Shown piece after piece: positions 25,101 to 36,500 of a stretch of 64,000 nt of DNA. The notes below the pieces were generated by a model. The model searched no databases, was not told where the DNA came from, and was given only the letters and a program-made list of their open reading frames with translations. The DNA is taken from assembly GCF_019649055.1 (NCBI RefSeq), contig NW_026570411.1:62001-126000 (forward strand). Reading direction: 5' to 3'. The translations under genes and the position numbers were made by a program. Position 1 is the first letter of the stretch, and each line of letters starts with the position of its first letter. This DNA is from Paramacrobiotus metropolitanus (Eukaryota; Tardigrada; Eutardigrada; Parachela; Macrobiotidae).

Positions 25101-26740
25101 TCGAATGGAAAGATGACGTCACCGGATGGATTGCCGTACGGATGATGACCTGATGATTTTCCACATGCTATGGATCATGCGCTGTTTGCTTGGGAAGGAA
25201 TGAAGCCTGAGTTCACTGGTGAGGCGGTGATGATGGCGATGTGATGTGAAGTACCTTCTGGAATCCCGGGTGTTACCGAGGAGGAAGCAGATGAGTTTAA
25301 TTATGATTATTAAGGGAGCAGATGGTGTTATAATGATGATGTATGTGATGATTTAATGGTTGTTATTCTATATTGTGAGAGTTTATTTGTGACGATGTTT
25401 TTCTGAAGAATTACGATGTTTGTGTGGAATATACAGTTAAGATCTTTTATTATTAATTTACGGAGAAAGGGGTCTTCCGCCCATGGTTGTTGTCTCTCTG
25501 TGTTAACGGCATTCCTGTTTTCCTATCCCGGAGAAAGGGGTAGTGTAGCGGCGGTGCCGCTTACGTATGTACGAGTGCAGTTGTATGAGACGTACGGGTA
25601 GTACAGATTGCCCAGTTTAGGCTATTTAAGCGCAGCGACGACTAATGTGATGATGTCATTCTCTGGCTTTCTGAGATTTCGGTCTTGAATTAAAGAGAAT
25701 CTGACCCGTAGTCGGGATTTCTGGTGTTTCTGTCTCCTAGTTCTAATAGAATGTAAGGAAATAGGGACTCCTTTATCCAACTACGCTACATGCGTAAGTA
25801 CTGTACGTTAATTTCATTTTGCCATAAACTAAAGACCCTTGTTGAAATAACTAAAATCATGCGATATTGTACAGGTATCCCGGCGGTTTTCCCACGTCGA
25901 GCTACTTCTCGGCGACCAACTGTTGCCAGTGGGACTTCCCCAACGCCTGGGCGCCGCTGCAGCTCATGCTCATCGAGGGCTTCGCGCACAACCCCGAGAT
26001 GCGCTCGCAAGCGCTGGCCTGGGCGCAGATCTGGGTGAAGGCGCTCTACGACGGCCACGCCGGCCACGGACACTTCTACGAAAAGGTCACCACCACTAAA
26101 ACTGTAACATAGCTAAATTAAATTTTTACTAAATTAATTTTTCTTATAATTGCGTTATTTGCGATACACTATTAAAATTTATCAATTTTATTAACTTATC
26201 CCAAAGAATTTAAATAGCACGCGATTGTGTGTGCAGAGTAAAATACGGAAAGACCACCGGCATGTCTAACTATATATAAAAAAAACTAAATGTCGTTGAT
26301 CATAAAACGTTGTATTTAAATTTCCCAGTAGGATAAAATTCGTTAAACGTTGTATTTAATTAACGGTAAAAATAACGAGCGATTTTCTTCATGTACAGTA
26401 CGACGTGCGGGAACCGGGGGAGTTCGGGTTCGGCGGGGAGTACGTGGTGCAGGAGGGCTTCGGCTGGACCAACGGCGGCCTGCTGCGCCTCCTGGAGATG
26501 TTCCCCACCGAGCTGCGCGTCCGTCCCGCCAACGCCAGCCTCCGCGCACTCTCCGGCGAGGCGGCCGCTCAAACTTCGCGGGCGTCGCTGGACAGCCGCG
26601 CTTCCCCGTGCATCTGGACGTGGATGCGGCGGATGGGTGTGCAGTGCGTGCTCCCGGCACTGGTGGTCTACGGCCTGGCTGCGGAGCTCCTGAGCGGCGT
26701 CTATTCGCCCTCCGGGTGGCGGCTACTGCGCTGCTTCTAA
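19193..26740 (+). CDS. Treh: trehalase, glycoside hydrolase family 37
   Basis: Seven exons: 19193-19377, 19529-19874, 20209-20402, 20501-20823, 21423-21861, 25875-26085, 26399-26740. Total 2040 nt, 679 aa, all phases consistent. The enzyme hydrolyses trehalose to two glucose. Both family signatures are present: PGGRFDEIYYWDSY (about 201-214) and QWDFPNAW (about 514-521). The catalytic acid is Asp in ESGWDF (about 367) and the base Glu in QEGFGWTN (about 585). The N-terminus has a basic stretch and a strong hydrophobic segment (IIILLMPLLLRL), so the protein is secreted or membrane-bound. The C-terminus ends with another hydrophobic stretch (VLPALVVYGLAAELL), compatible with a membrane or GPI anchor. 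Intron 5 is 4 kb because of an LTR element in sense orientation; intron 4 has a minisatellite. Trehalose is the main blood sugar and a stress protectant in many ecdysozoans. Confidence 0.95.
19415..19472 (+). repeat. TTTTCTTATG tandem tract, trehalase intron 1
   Basis: Five to six units of TTTTCTTATG with single-base changes, ending 57 nt before the exon 2 acceptor. Same unit as at 1684-1722 and 30006-30055. Confidence 0.8.
20980..21225. repeat. minisatellite in trehalase intron 4
   Basis: Tandem units of about 29-31 bp (ATTCACGC, ACATTTTTGAATAAA), eight or so copies. A higher-order duplication is visible from the repeated GCGTTAACnTTGGACC segment. Confidence 0.85.
22101..22347 (+). repeat. 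LTR 1 of the non-autonomous element
   Basis: First of three 247-bp LTRs; differs from LTR 2 and 3 by a C/T change in TCTGTCCCCTAG. Confidence 0.92.
22350..22363 (+). other. primer-binding site
   Basis: TGGCGCTCCTGGGT, two bases after LTR 1, complementary to a tRNA 3' end ...ACCCAGGAGCGCCA. A second copy follows LTR 2 at about 24072. It is identical to the site in the gypsy element at 54238. Confidence 0.75.
23823..24069 (+). repeat. LTR 2 (shared middle LTR)
   Basis: Serves as 3' LTR of the first unit and 5' LTR of the second. Confidence 0.92.
25544..25790 (+). repeat. LTR 3 of the non-autonomous element
   Basis: Directly followed by the TGCG target duplication; 84 nt downstream the trehalase exon 6 acceptor is intact. 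Confidence 0.92.
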
Positions 26741-27994
26741 TGCTCGACGCGATACACCCGTCGTTGACCTTTCTACCTGGATCTTCCCTTGGTTGTCTTC
26801 CCCTGTTGTTGGCACTCGCAGTCTCTTTTGAAGAAGGACGGTGTAGAATTACCGGTGACCCGCAATTCAGTTACCGTATAATCTTTTTGGATACATGTCT
26901 CGTTTCAGAAAAAAGTGCGTCACCTGTTATGTTGTGTAAGTGAAAGTCTGAAAAAAGAAAATACCTAACCTGCCACAAGTATAGCCGGTACAGTCGTACT
27001 GCATGGTAGAACCGCAAGTTTAAAGTGACCTTAAAAAATACAGTTAATTACTGATCAAAAAATAACTGACCATTACTAAGACCATCGAATCAATAAATTC
27101 TACAAAGTTTCACAATTACTGTACTGTAATCAGCTCCCAGTAGAAGTACGAGTACTCGTATACATAATGTGATCATGTCACTAGTGTGCGCACCATCTGT
27201 ACATTATCCGAGCATCTCCACATACAGACTTTCGTATAATATAATAAATTGATCGAATTATTAGCACAATACATGAAAAGCAACTAAATAAAAACCATAA
27301 GGATAATCTACACGATAATAAAAGATCAAAGTTTCTTAACGCATTTTTCGTGTACAGATACGACTGCGCACTGCACAGTACTCACCTTGTTTTAACTCCA
27401 AAGAAGAGTAACCGTAAAATCTACCAATTTCTTGACGATTACATATATTAACGGTGAGTGCAAATAATTTATAAAGTGTAATCATACATGAACAGTACAT
27501 TTATTGCCGGTATGTACTGTATAACAATTACGTATTGCAGACGTGTTCAAGCCGGGTGATTGATTTCTTGCGCAACGGTACAGGTAGTGTAAAGGTACAG
27601 GTACAGGTAGTACAGGTAGTCGCTTTTGGCGCTTGCAAAGCAGCAACTATGCCAAATGCACGTAACGCGTAAAGAGTGGGGCGTAGCGGGTCGTGGTATG
27701 GAGTTTCGCGTAACCCATTAATCTGTACAATACATATACTACACGTACAGTACATACATGCACAGTGCACTGTGCAAACTGCTTTGAGAAATTGTGAGCA
27801 CGCGGTTGCGCGCGATCTGTTTGGCAAATTAAGGCCCAAACAGGCAGCAACAGGATGGTCGATGGGATGATCCGGATGGGAGCAAGTACATCGATCGGCA
27901 TGCGTCTTACCTGGTGTGTATACAAATACGTCCCCACCGCGTACCTAGTACAAATCCCTGCTTACAACTGCCTCAAACGAAGCTATAGTCCTGT
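26741..27994. other. spacer after trehalase
   Basis: Trehalase 3' flank and spacer. It contains an (ACAGGT)n-like microsatellite at about 27579-27622. No exon is seen. Confidence 0.5.
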
Positions 27995-28004
27995 TATATA
28001 AAGC
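27995..28004 (+). promoter_or_regulatory. TATA box, possible CFAP36 promoter
   Basis: TATATAAAGC, about 530 nt upstream of the CFAP36 ATG; the intervening 5' leader carries a tandem duplication. Confidence 0.4.
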
Positions 28005-28258
28005 GCGGCACCTGCAGCATAAACACTCGTCTTCTATCATCCCGGTTACCTGGTCGTCCAGCCAGTATAAACACCCATTAACCCGTGCGCGTCGTTCGGT
28101 AAAGAGCTGCTGATGGTATTGATTGTCTGCGCGACAGGATCGCTGTTGTGTCGCTCGTTATTCCTCCTAATCACCGCCATCACGCACAGGCACCTGTTAA
28201 TAACTGTACTGCGCATTCAACGCGACACGTTACAATATAATTATCTCTCACTCTACCG

Positions 28259-28524
28259 TACATCCTTAGTGTTGTATTTTCTTCATCGTCATCCTAAATA
28301 ATTCTGTCTCGAACCTAACAACGGCTGAAATTCGCTTCAAACCGTTTCACTGCCGATCAATTCCAGTTCTTCACGTCCAGTATTCGTTGTACATCGTTAG
28401 TGTTTTATTCCCCTCGTTGTCATCCTAAATTAATTCTGTCCCGGACGCTTATACAAGGACTGAATTTTGCTTCGTGTAAACCATTCACTGCCGATCAGTT
28501 CCAGTTCTTCACGCACAGCATTCG
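28259..28524 (+). repeat. tandem duplication in the CFAP36 leader
   Basis: Two diverged copies of about 130 bp (28259-28386 and 28390-28524). Shared anchors are TAGTGTT, GTCATCCTAAAT, CACTGCCGATCA and TTCCAGTTCTTCACG. The second copy ends 14 nt before the ATG. Confidence 0.85.
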
Positions 28525-28537
28525 ACGCGATTTAATT

Positions 28538-31500
28538 ATGCCCTTCCACCTCGGTTTCGGGAAGAAGCCCGCCGCGCCGCCGGCGACCGTCCAGGCCAGT
28601 GCGCCGTCCTCGTCCGACGGCAGCAGCGAGCAGGTGGCCGGCAGCGGCAGTGGCAGCCGGGAGAACCTCCTGCCGGCGTCCCGCCCAGGCCCGGGACGGC
28701 GCCGCTCCCGCGATCAGGACCCCGGAGCGATGCCCACTGTCGTCACGGCGCCGGCCAGCAGTCTCCCGGCCGGCGGTGCCGGCAGCAGCGGGACCGCCGC
28801 GGCGCTGCGGGAGGCGGTCAGCCATTCGGGCGCTGTCGCCGAGTTTATGCCGCGACTGATGCATCTCCTGCAGTCGCCGCACTGGATCAGCTGTATCGAC
28901 GAGTTCATGGAGAACGAGTGCATCGGTACGAACTACAGCGGAAGCTGTTTTATTAAAACGGCTGTGTAAAAAAATAAACAGAAATAAGAACATGTGGAAT
29001 AAATAAATAGATAAATAATATGGATTAAATAAATACATATGGAATAAATAAATAAATAGAAATAAGAACATATGGAATAAATAGATGTTTCTGTAGGCTA
29101 AATTATTAACTGTGTTGTTGCAGTTTTTGAGGCGGACGTGGCGGAGCACGAGCTGTACCGGCAAGTGTTCCACAACTACAAATCAATGGTAAACTATTAA
29201 ATTATACGCAGTTTATAAGTATTTTTCCACCAACAAAAAAAGCAAACGTATCAGCGGCAAACATACATATATTAAATATGCACCACTGCTCGTATGCACC
29301 AACAAACTTAGTAAACAAAACAAATACAACAATAATAAAAACAATTATGCCAGAATAATAAATAATACCAAGTATGGACTATGGAGTAACAATATTATAG
29401 TCTATCGATAACAATACTGTACATGTAATTCTATCAGTACACATGTACATATAATACAAGCAGGTAACACCGTAAAATAAAATTAAATTGATCATGAATA
29501 ATTTTAAATTAATTTTAAAATATAGTATATTATATATATATATATATAGTATAATATTTCATATAATATACTGTATAGCGCCGCATTAATACAGATTGAC
29601 AAGCTGCTGCTGGAGTACCGTATGTCGATGAAGACGCCGCCGGAAGTGCTATGGGACGCCGTGCACCTGGCCATGACCGACACGCACACTAACGCCGTTA
29701 CTAAGGCATGTATCGTCGGCACTTATAATAATAATAAAAACCAATCCAATATTTCCAGTTACATATTAATTGTATAATAATGTTAATTATTTCAGGAATT
29801 GCTGCAGCCGTTGGTTTTCTATGAAAACTACCAAATCTTCAAGCAGGTACGTCATGTGCCGTGTAATTAAGCAGCCTGAAAGCCGGCTGTATGAGCGTAA
29901 TCAAGTCCTTGAAGTACCAATACCGGTTATACAAACTCTTCCGGCTAGCTTGCTACGTGACTAACAATGCGCGTACCTTTAGGCTCAAGTGTTGACGTGC
30001 ACGGATTTTCTTATGCTTTCTTAGGTTTTCTTATGCTTTCTTATGTTTTCTTACGTGCACAGGCGATGGTGAGCCAGAACATCCAGATGCAGCTGTACGC
30101 GCTGGAGTCCATCCAGCGCCAGACCGGTCTGTCGCCCTTCCAGGGCACCCTGCCATCGCGGTCGGCCGGCGCCAGCGGGACGCCTGTCGCGGGACAGCCT
30201 CCCAACCCGGGTGACCCCCCTTCCGGCGCGGCACTGCCGCCGTCAACACCGCACGAGGACGGCGCGGCGCAGCTGAAACAGCAGCTGTACGCGCTCCTGC
30301 GCCAGTGGCAGCAGCAGGACGACGATGACGCGCTACTGCAGCAAGTCCTCCGGTAAATCGTAATTTTCTCAACTTCTTTTACACGATTTAATTAATTTAT
30401 ATTCAGTTTTATAAAATGAATTAATTTATATTAAGCTACAGATAATAAATAAATATATTTATTATTTGAATAAGTAAGAATTTAATTAATATGAATGCGT
30501 AGTCAAGAGTTATTATTTAAAATGTGATGGAATTTATGTCCCATAAAGCGATAACATTATCAAGAGTCAGTTCCACTTTACACAGTACCAATAACAGAAG
30601 CTGCGTTACCTCTTTGAATTGCTAAAGAAATATTCTGCCTTAAAAAGTCATGGAGCGAATCTCGCCTGTCTGTAGCTCAACCCTCTTTCCGACTTGTTTG
30701 ACCAGCTTTTTGGCTGATGAACCCCGGCTTCCGAAAGTTTCGAATCCGTTTCGAATAACATTAGAATTTAAAACTGGTTTAATATTATTTTATGACAAAT
30801 AAATGTTTATTATTTTCTACTGTTGATTAAAGATGACTTTTATTAAATATATAATTATTAATTATTTAATAAATATTCCTCATCTTGTGGGTGACCTTTC
30901 TGGCTGCCTCTTCGTCGTAAATGGTAAGCGACAACGCCGTTAGACAGACAAACCGGCAAACACGTATATCCGCTTACCAACCGCGAGCTATTTATAATCC
31001 CTTAATTAATTGCATCACATCGGCGTCTGGCAGAACGTGCCTGCCGGTGCTGTCTTTGTTACCCCGGCACACACTCATCCTGATTAATTTCCGTGTACAA
31101 CGTTGGCGGCTGACGTGCGCCAACGAAAGGCGACACGATGTTTGCGCGGCCGTATAAAGGTCACGCGTAAGTGATTCCAGTGTTGTGCTGTTGTACAGGG
31201 AGTCGGCGGAGGAGTACGAGGAGATCCAGCGGCGCATCCGCGACGAGGAAGCGGCCATCGAGCGGGCCCTCCGCGAGTCGGAGCGGCTGGCGGCGCTGCT
31301 GGCCGACAGCCAGGCCCGGGTGTCCGTCCACGACCTGCGCGGGATGCTGGAGCAGGTGGAGGCGCTGGAGGTGGTCCACGAGGAGTCGGAGGCCGAGTTG
31401 GTGGCGGTCGGGGCGCCTCCGCCGTCGGAAGGGGATGCCGGGACCGCCCGGGTCCCCTCCCCGCCCGGGGTCCGGCGCGCGGAGGCGGTGCCGGTGAAGA

Positions 31501-32232
31501 GCGCCAGCGGGAGCGTGACGTCCATCGCCAAGGCGGCGCTGGCCGAGCAAGACGCCGACAGCTTCGTCAGCGCCAAGCAGTTCATCAGCGCCGAGGAGCT
31601 GCACCGCCGCCAGGAGTTCCTGCGCGCGCAACGCCAGCGCCTGCAGACCAAGAAGGACCAGCTGCGCGCGGCCAGCGAAATGCAGGTAAATCGTCATTCT
31701 AGCCTCAAATTTTGCCGCCAGCTGACCAGATAGAACTACAATGTAGACGCTTCGTTTTAAAGCATCATGCGCAAACCGGCGCTCCTCTGTTCGCACTTCG
31801 CACCCAGTGCTGGCGACTTATCCGCAGTAATATTGGCTGTGTTCCCTGTTGCACAATGTTATTTGATTTTATTCATAAATTTTCGAAGTAAGAAAATTGA
31901 ATAATATAATCAGAAAAAACCTAAGAAAACCTAAGAAATGCAATCAGTCAATGTTTGAAAATGCGAACGACAGACTGACTACCCTAGGCGATGACAATTT
32001 TTTTATTCGCATGAGTTACTTAAGAACATTTGCAGGCGGATGCCGAGCGGAAGCGGATGCTGCAAGGTCAGGCTGGAGGCGAAGCCACGGCGCAGAAGAG
32101 CAGCCGCAAAGTTCTGGCCGAAAAGCTGAAGGCGGAAGTAGCAGGTAGGAGCTTATCTAGCCGCCCCTGGCAGTTGCGTGTAATGCTAGTAATAACCGGT
32201 TGTATGCTGTTACAGAGCATCCCTCGACGTAG
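28538..32232 (+). CDS. CFAP36: CFAP36 / CCDC104, BART-domain ciliary protein
   Basis: Eight exons: 28538-28925, 29124-29188, 29595-29705, 29796-29846, 30063-30352, 31199-31685, 32036-32144, 32216-32232. Total 1518 nt, 505 aa, all phases consistent. The BART domain (about residues 93-220) includes SPHWISCIDEFMENECIVF, LQPLVFYENYQIFKQ and SQNIQMQLYALESIQ, matching human CFAP36. A Glu/Arg-rich coiled coil (ESAEEYEEIQRRI), a second helix (ELHRRQEFLRAQRQ) and the C-terminal KVLAEKLKAEV also match. CFAP36 binds the small GTPase ARL3 and sits in cilia and flagella. The protein is longer than the human one (about 342 aa) because of a Ser/Gly/Pro N-terminus and a Pro-rich linker. Intron 3 starts with GC, not GT. 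The last exon is only 17 nt and rests on phase and the acceptor TTACAG, so it is the least certain part. Confidence 0.92.
28972..29092. repeat. GGAATAAATA minisatellite, CFAP36 intron 1
   Basis: Repeated AATAAATA and AATAAGAACATATGGAAT segments. Confidence 0.7.
30006..30055 (+). repeat. TTTTCTTATG tandem tract, CFAP36 intron 4
   Basis: Five units of TTTTCTTATG/CTTTCTTAGG directly before the acceptor of exon 5 (exon begins 30063). A related tract in inverse orientation is in intron 6 at about 31906-31940. Confidence 0.8.
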
Positions 32233-33519
32233 GCGGTTGGCATAGCGTCGCAGAAGATTACGCTCCACGGTTATACAGAGCGCGGAAGCCGATTTGCCGG
32301 GCATCACGCTCATTGGCTGCTTAAATTGTTAGCTTGACCGTCCGTCCTGGCAGTGGCGTCTTTCTTGCAGAAAGCATGACGTATCTGTAGTCGGTAGTTC
32401 GCAATGATGGAAGCGAAGCGGTTAACACTCTGTAATCATTTCCAATAAACAACGAATTAAGCTGGTTTAATTTCCAGGTTAATCGTTATTTTTCTTACCG
32501 CTATATTACAAATTCTGACAGAGTGGGGCACAGTAGGGACTGTGACAAATCGGAAAGCCACAAGCGCAGACTTGACTACTACGCTACGCGCCTGTATATA
32601 TACTACTAACTATTGTGTTATTAAAATTATTAATCTTCGACGGACATGTTTGTGCAGCGCATTCCTAAGTAAACATAGGAACTCACCGGTTTATTCAGGC
32701 AGTGGCCAACTAACATACAGATCTTGCTCCTTGATATACGATTTTTACCTGACTAAGGTCACGACGTCTTCTATGAAGTTTTTTTTTCACGGCGGGTCTT
32801 CATCCCGTCATATCGCGACATATCGTGTGATTTAGCTACCCTGCATCTTCCATGTATCCTCCTCAATTTTCTGCTGCCTGTTTCTCCATTGCCGTATATC
32901 TTGCTATATATTTTCCAAACGTGACTACAATATTATTAATACCTTTTATATATCCACATTTCCGCTTACAGTATGCTTCTCTTCGGGCACTAGTAACGGA
33001 ACTTTACCGTAGCCCTACCTTCAGGAAGCGGCATGACTTGATTTAGAAAGTGGATCACATAATGTTGCATCACAACAATACGACCGATAATAATAATACC
33101 TGGATGCAAATAGAAGTTATAGAACCAACCTGAATCTGACTGTACAGAGTATTCTTGTTAACGCGCAACATGATTATACGACCGACACGCTAGGCTTCTT
33201 AAAATCACAAACACGTAGTGCACAAACTGCGCAGGCTAGCGTTTAATGCCGGCATTTGCAAGTGTAATGCAGTCTCACTGGCGACTTGGACGATAAATTC
33301 CCTGCATCCAGCAGGTGCGCCTCCCTTCCTGTGGACTGAATGAAAGCGAGAATACATAAAAAGGACGACAACCGGACAATAAGGTTCCGCACTCCGTTGA
33401 TTCAGCATTGTTGCCGGTCGGCTTTAATTGCGTAATACCATATTTGCTGTTGACCGTGACCTTTATTTATTTGGTCAGCCGCTGGTATTGGCGTTTGCCG
33501 TTGCGGCGAATACAGTACG
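32233..33519. other. spacer between CFAP36 and the receptor gene
   Basis: No exon is recognised. One AAAGGTCAC motif (minus strand, 33456-33464) lies 56 nt before the receptor ATG. Confidence 0.5.
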
Positions 33520-36500
33520 ATGTCTGGTCTCTTTGCCTTTCTACGCCGTTTGGTGGTGAGCTTATTCCTGCTAACGGCCCACGCTGCGCTAGTCACGGTG
33601 GACTGGTTGGACCTGGCTGTCAATGGAACAGTGGATTACCAGCGCGGTTGCTCGCAGCTCAAGTACAACCCGGTGTTATCCTTCGTAACCAATGCCTACT
33701 CGCAGCTGTCGGCCGTCACGGCGTTCGGCATCCTAACCGCATCGCTATGGTTCCATCACCAACAGCGTAAAACCTACCGAATCCTACGTGATTTCGCGGT
33801 GGACGATCCCGCCTCCCCTCCTCCCGCGCCCAAGACCCGTCGCCCACGCAAGCGCGTTCTAATTGCGGCGCTGGGGCCGACGGCCGTCCTGCTGGCCACA
33901 GTGTGTCTGGCGGCCACGAAGCCGATTCTGGACAACATCACCAACACCACCACCGTTCATTACGCCGTCTTCCCACTGCCCACCGTCGTCCTGGAGTCCT
34001 GGGCGGCCGTCATGGCCACCGTCAACGGCCTCGTTGTCTACGGGACGTTTGCCGGCATCTGTCTGGTCTTTCACGGCTACAATCAGGCCGTCAGCCGCGT
34101 ATTAGACGGACTGACCATGTTGACGCAACGGCTGAACGGCATGTCCGGCCAGCAGCTCCTCCTGGTCGTACGTCGCTATTCCCCGGCCTTTAAAAAACTC
34201 ACCCGGATATACCAGAAAATGGAATCGTGTCTGGGCGTCCCGCTGCTGCTGATCACCGTGGCCAGTTTCGGCTCGTTTGCGCAGACGATCGCTCAAATTC
34301 TGCTGGACGCCGACGCTTTCAAGAATCCCCAGTTGCCGGTTGTCCTGGGTGCGCATAATGTCATGCACGTCTGGATATCGCTGGCTACGATTCACCTCGC
34401 GGAAACATCCGGCAAAAAGGTATGCGTGAATGACCTTGCTTTCGGTAGCAGCACAACCAGTAATACTTATTGAAAATTTATGCTGCTCATTCCGTCGTTT
34501 TATTTGGCTGCCGATACGAAGAATAATTTTGCATTTTATGTTTTTACGGTTAGCCTCAAGTTTCCTGTTGGGTGCAGTGTGCTATACCGTTACGTCTTGT
34601 ACTGGGGCTAGCCCGCGTTATAGTTTTATCGCTTCTAATATTAATTCTGATCGAAATATTGCCGTGTTGTTGCTGCTTGGGACCGAACCGACAAGCAGTT
34701 TACCCAAATCATTAGGTATGTGTGTACACTGTGCTGGTTTTTTAACATTGAGAAAGCTTGTGTGTTTGTTTAGATCTCGTACTGAAGTATTCGCTAAACT
34801 GTTTCCTATGCAGTTGTGCTTGTAAGGAAAATGGCCCGGTACATAGCGTCAAATATGGGGTTCATACAAGAAAACTTTCGCTTTCGCGCACTCCAGATCA
34901 CGTTTTTGTAATACTTGATGTCATTCTTAAGCTAAATAATTTGTATACATCGTCCTGAAAACCGTTTTGCGCGCACAACATCCGGTTGCCGAGATATGGC
35001 GTATTAAAATGGGCGAAAAGTTTAAAAGCATTGTTGTGTACCAAAAGTCTGGTTATTACCCGATCTTCTTGAAACTTTTGCTATAAAGACACGTGGCCAT
35101 AAACTGGGAAGTGAACCAATTTCAGGTTCATAGCACTTTTACCTTTAAAATGAATTTTAACATTTTTAAATCTTCTTTTAAAATCGGAAAAAAATGCTAT
35201 GGATCTGATATTGGTTCACTTTCGACTTTACGGCCATGTGTCTTTTATAGCAAAGTTTCAAGAAGATCGGGTAATAACCAGACTTTTGGTACACAATAAT
35301 GCATTTAAACTTTTCGCCCATTTTAATACACCATATCTCGGCAACCGGATGTTGCGCGCGCAAACGGTTTTCAGAATAACCATACTATTACTAAACATAC
35401 CCTAGTATTTAGTAGTATTATGGAACAACGTATACAAATCATAATTATAGCTTTGGAATGGCTAATTTGGAGTGCACGAAAGTGAAAGTTTTAGTGCATG
35501 TATTCCATTTTTGGCACGACTGATCATACGACTGATACGGATAATTTGTATCGTATGCACCATGCAATGCCTGCAAAAGCCTTTACAATAATAAACCTAC
35601 CCTAGTAGGCCGTGCTGCGCTGTATAAACACCCGTAGCCTTGTACTTGCTGCATACTCTGTACACACGAACTCTAGACAGTATTATTTACGTACAGCACT
35701 TACGCACATTAAGTAATAATATACAATAGTGATGCGTACTGTAGCCGCGCGATGAGTTTGCACCACAGAGTCTGGTATACGGGAATCATCGCACACGCTG
35801 CAGCACACTCTGCATAGCATTGGCAGGGGGTAGACTGCGGCCGGATCTGATAGTGGTGCAAACTCATCGCGCGGCTACAGTATTTAAAATTTATCGTATC
35901 CTTTTTGTTGAGCCACACCGTACTGACGGGATGCTGGCAAATGAAATTTTAATACGGTACTGTCCAGTGTCCAACCGTCCAAGCATACCAGGATAGTATT
36001 GTACCTGTTTGCAAAAGGTGGGATTTTTTTACATTTCCAGCCGGGACTGGGAATACCGTAGCAGCCTGCTTGGTTAGCACGGCCGTGACCATTACGTAAC
36101 TTTGATTAATTGTTTGATATGACTTGACTAGAGCAATGAACAGGCACGTCTGGCAGCAGTCCGCTCCGATGATCTACTTCTCGCATTTTATTGATCATTT
36201 TGCTTCCTGTTTACATGTACATAAGAGTAGATTCTCTCTCGTGCAGTTCACGCAGCACATCGAAGCGTCAGTGAGCATTAATGCATAATTATTATTTATT
36301 CCTGAATATAAATAATGCATACATGTACACTGCATAATAGGTAATCTATAATAATAATCTACCGAAATTCATACTAATCGCATCAGGCCACATTTCTTCA
36401 TCCGTGGTGGGCCCCCATTCGCTTGCCCCGCTGGTAGCCATAGGACGGTGCGTAGTAGTCGTAGGCCATTTGGCGGGCGTAGTCCGTATGGGGGGCGTAC

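Larger units (their letters stand above)
22101..25790 (+). mobile_element. non-autonomous LTR element, tandem LTR-int-LTR-int-LTR
   Basis: Three 247-bp direct repeats (22101-22347, 23823-24069, 25544-25790), each beginning TGTAGCGG and ending GCTACA, enclose two internal regions of 1475 and 1474 bp that are almost identical (one 1-bp deletion seen; one C/T difference in the first LTR). The flanks carry the 4-bp duplication TGCG (22097-22100, 25791-25794). After LTR 1 and LTR 2 lies TGGCGCTCCTGGGT, a primer-binding site; before LTRs 2 and 3 is the purine tract GGAGAAAGGGG. The LTR contains TATTTAAG, a possible TATA box. The internal regions have no gag or pol. The insertion lies in trehalase intron 5, sense strand. 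The shared middle LTR is what recombination between LTRs of two copies would produce. Confidence 0.93.

Noticed and set aside
22101-25790. Triplicated segment as an assembly duplication
   Set aside because: Not excluded, but small differences between units (LTR 1 C/T, 1-bp internal deletion) and a clean TGCG target duplication favour a real structure.
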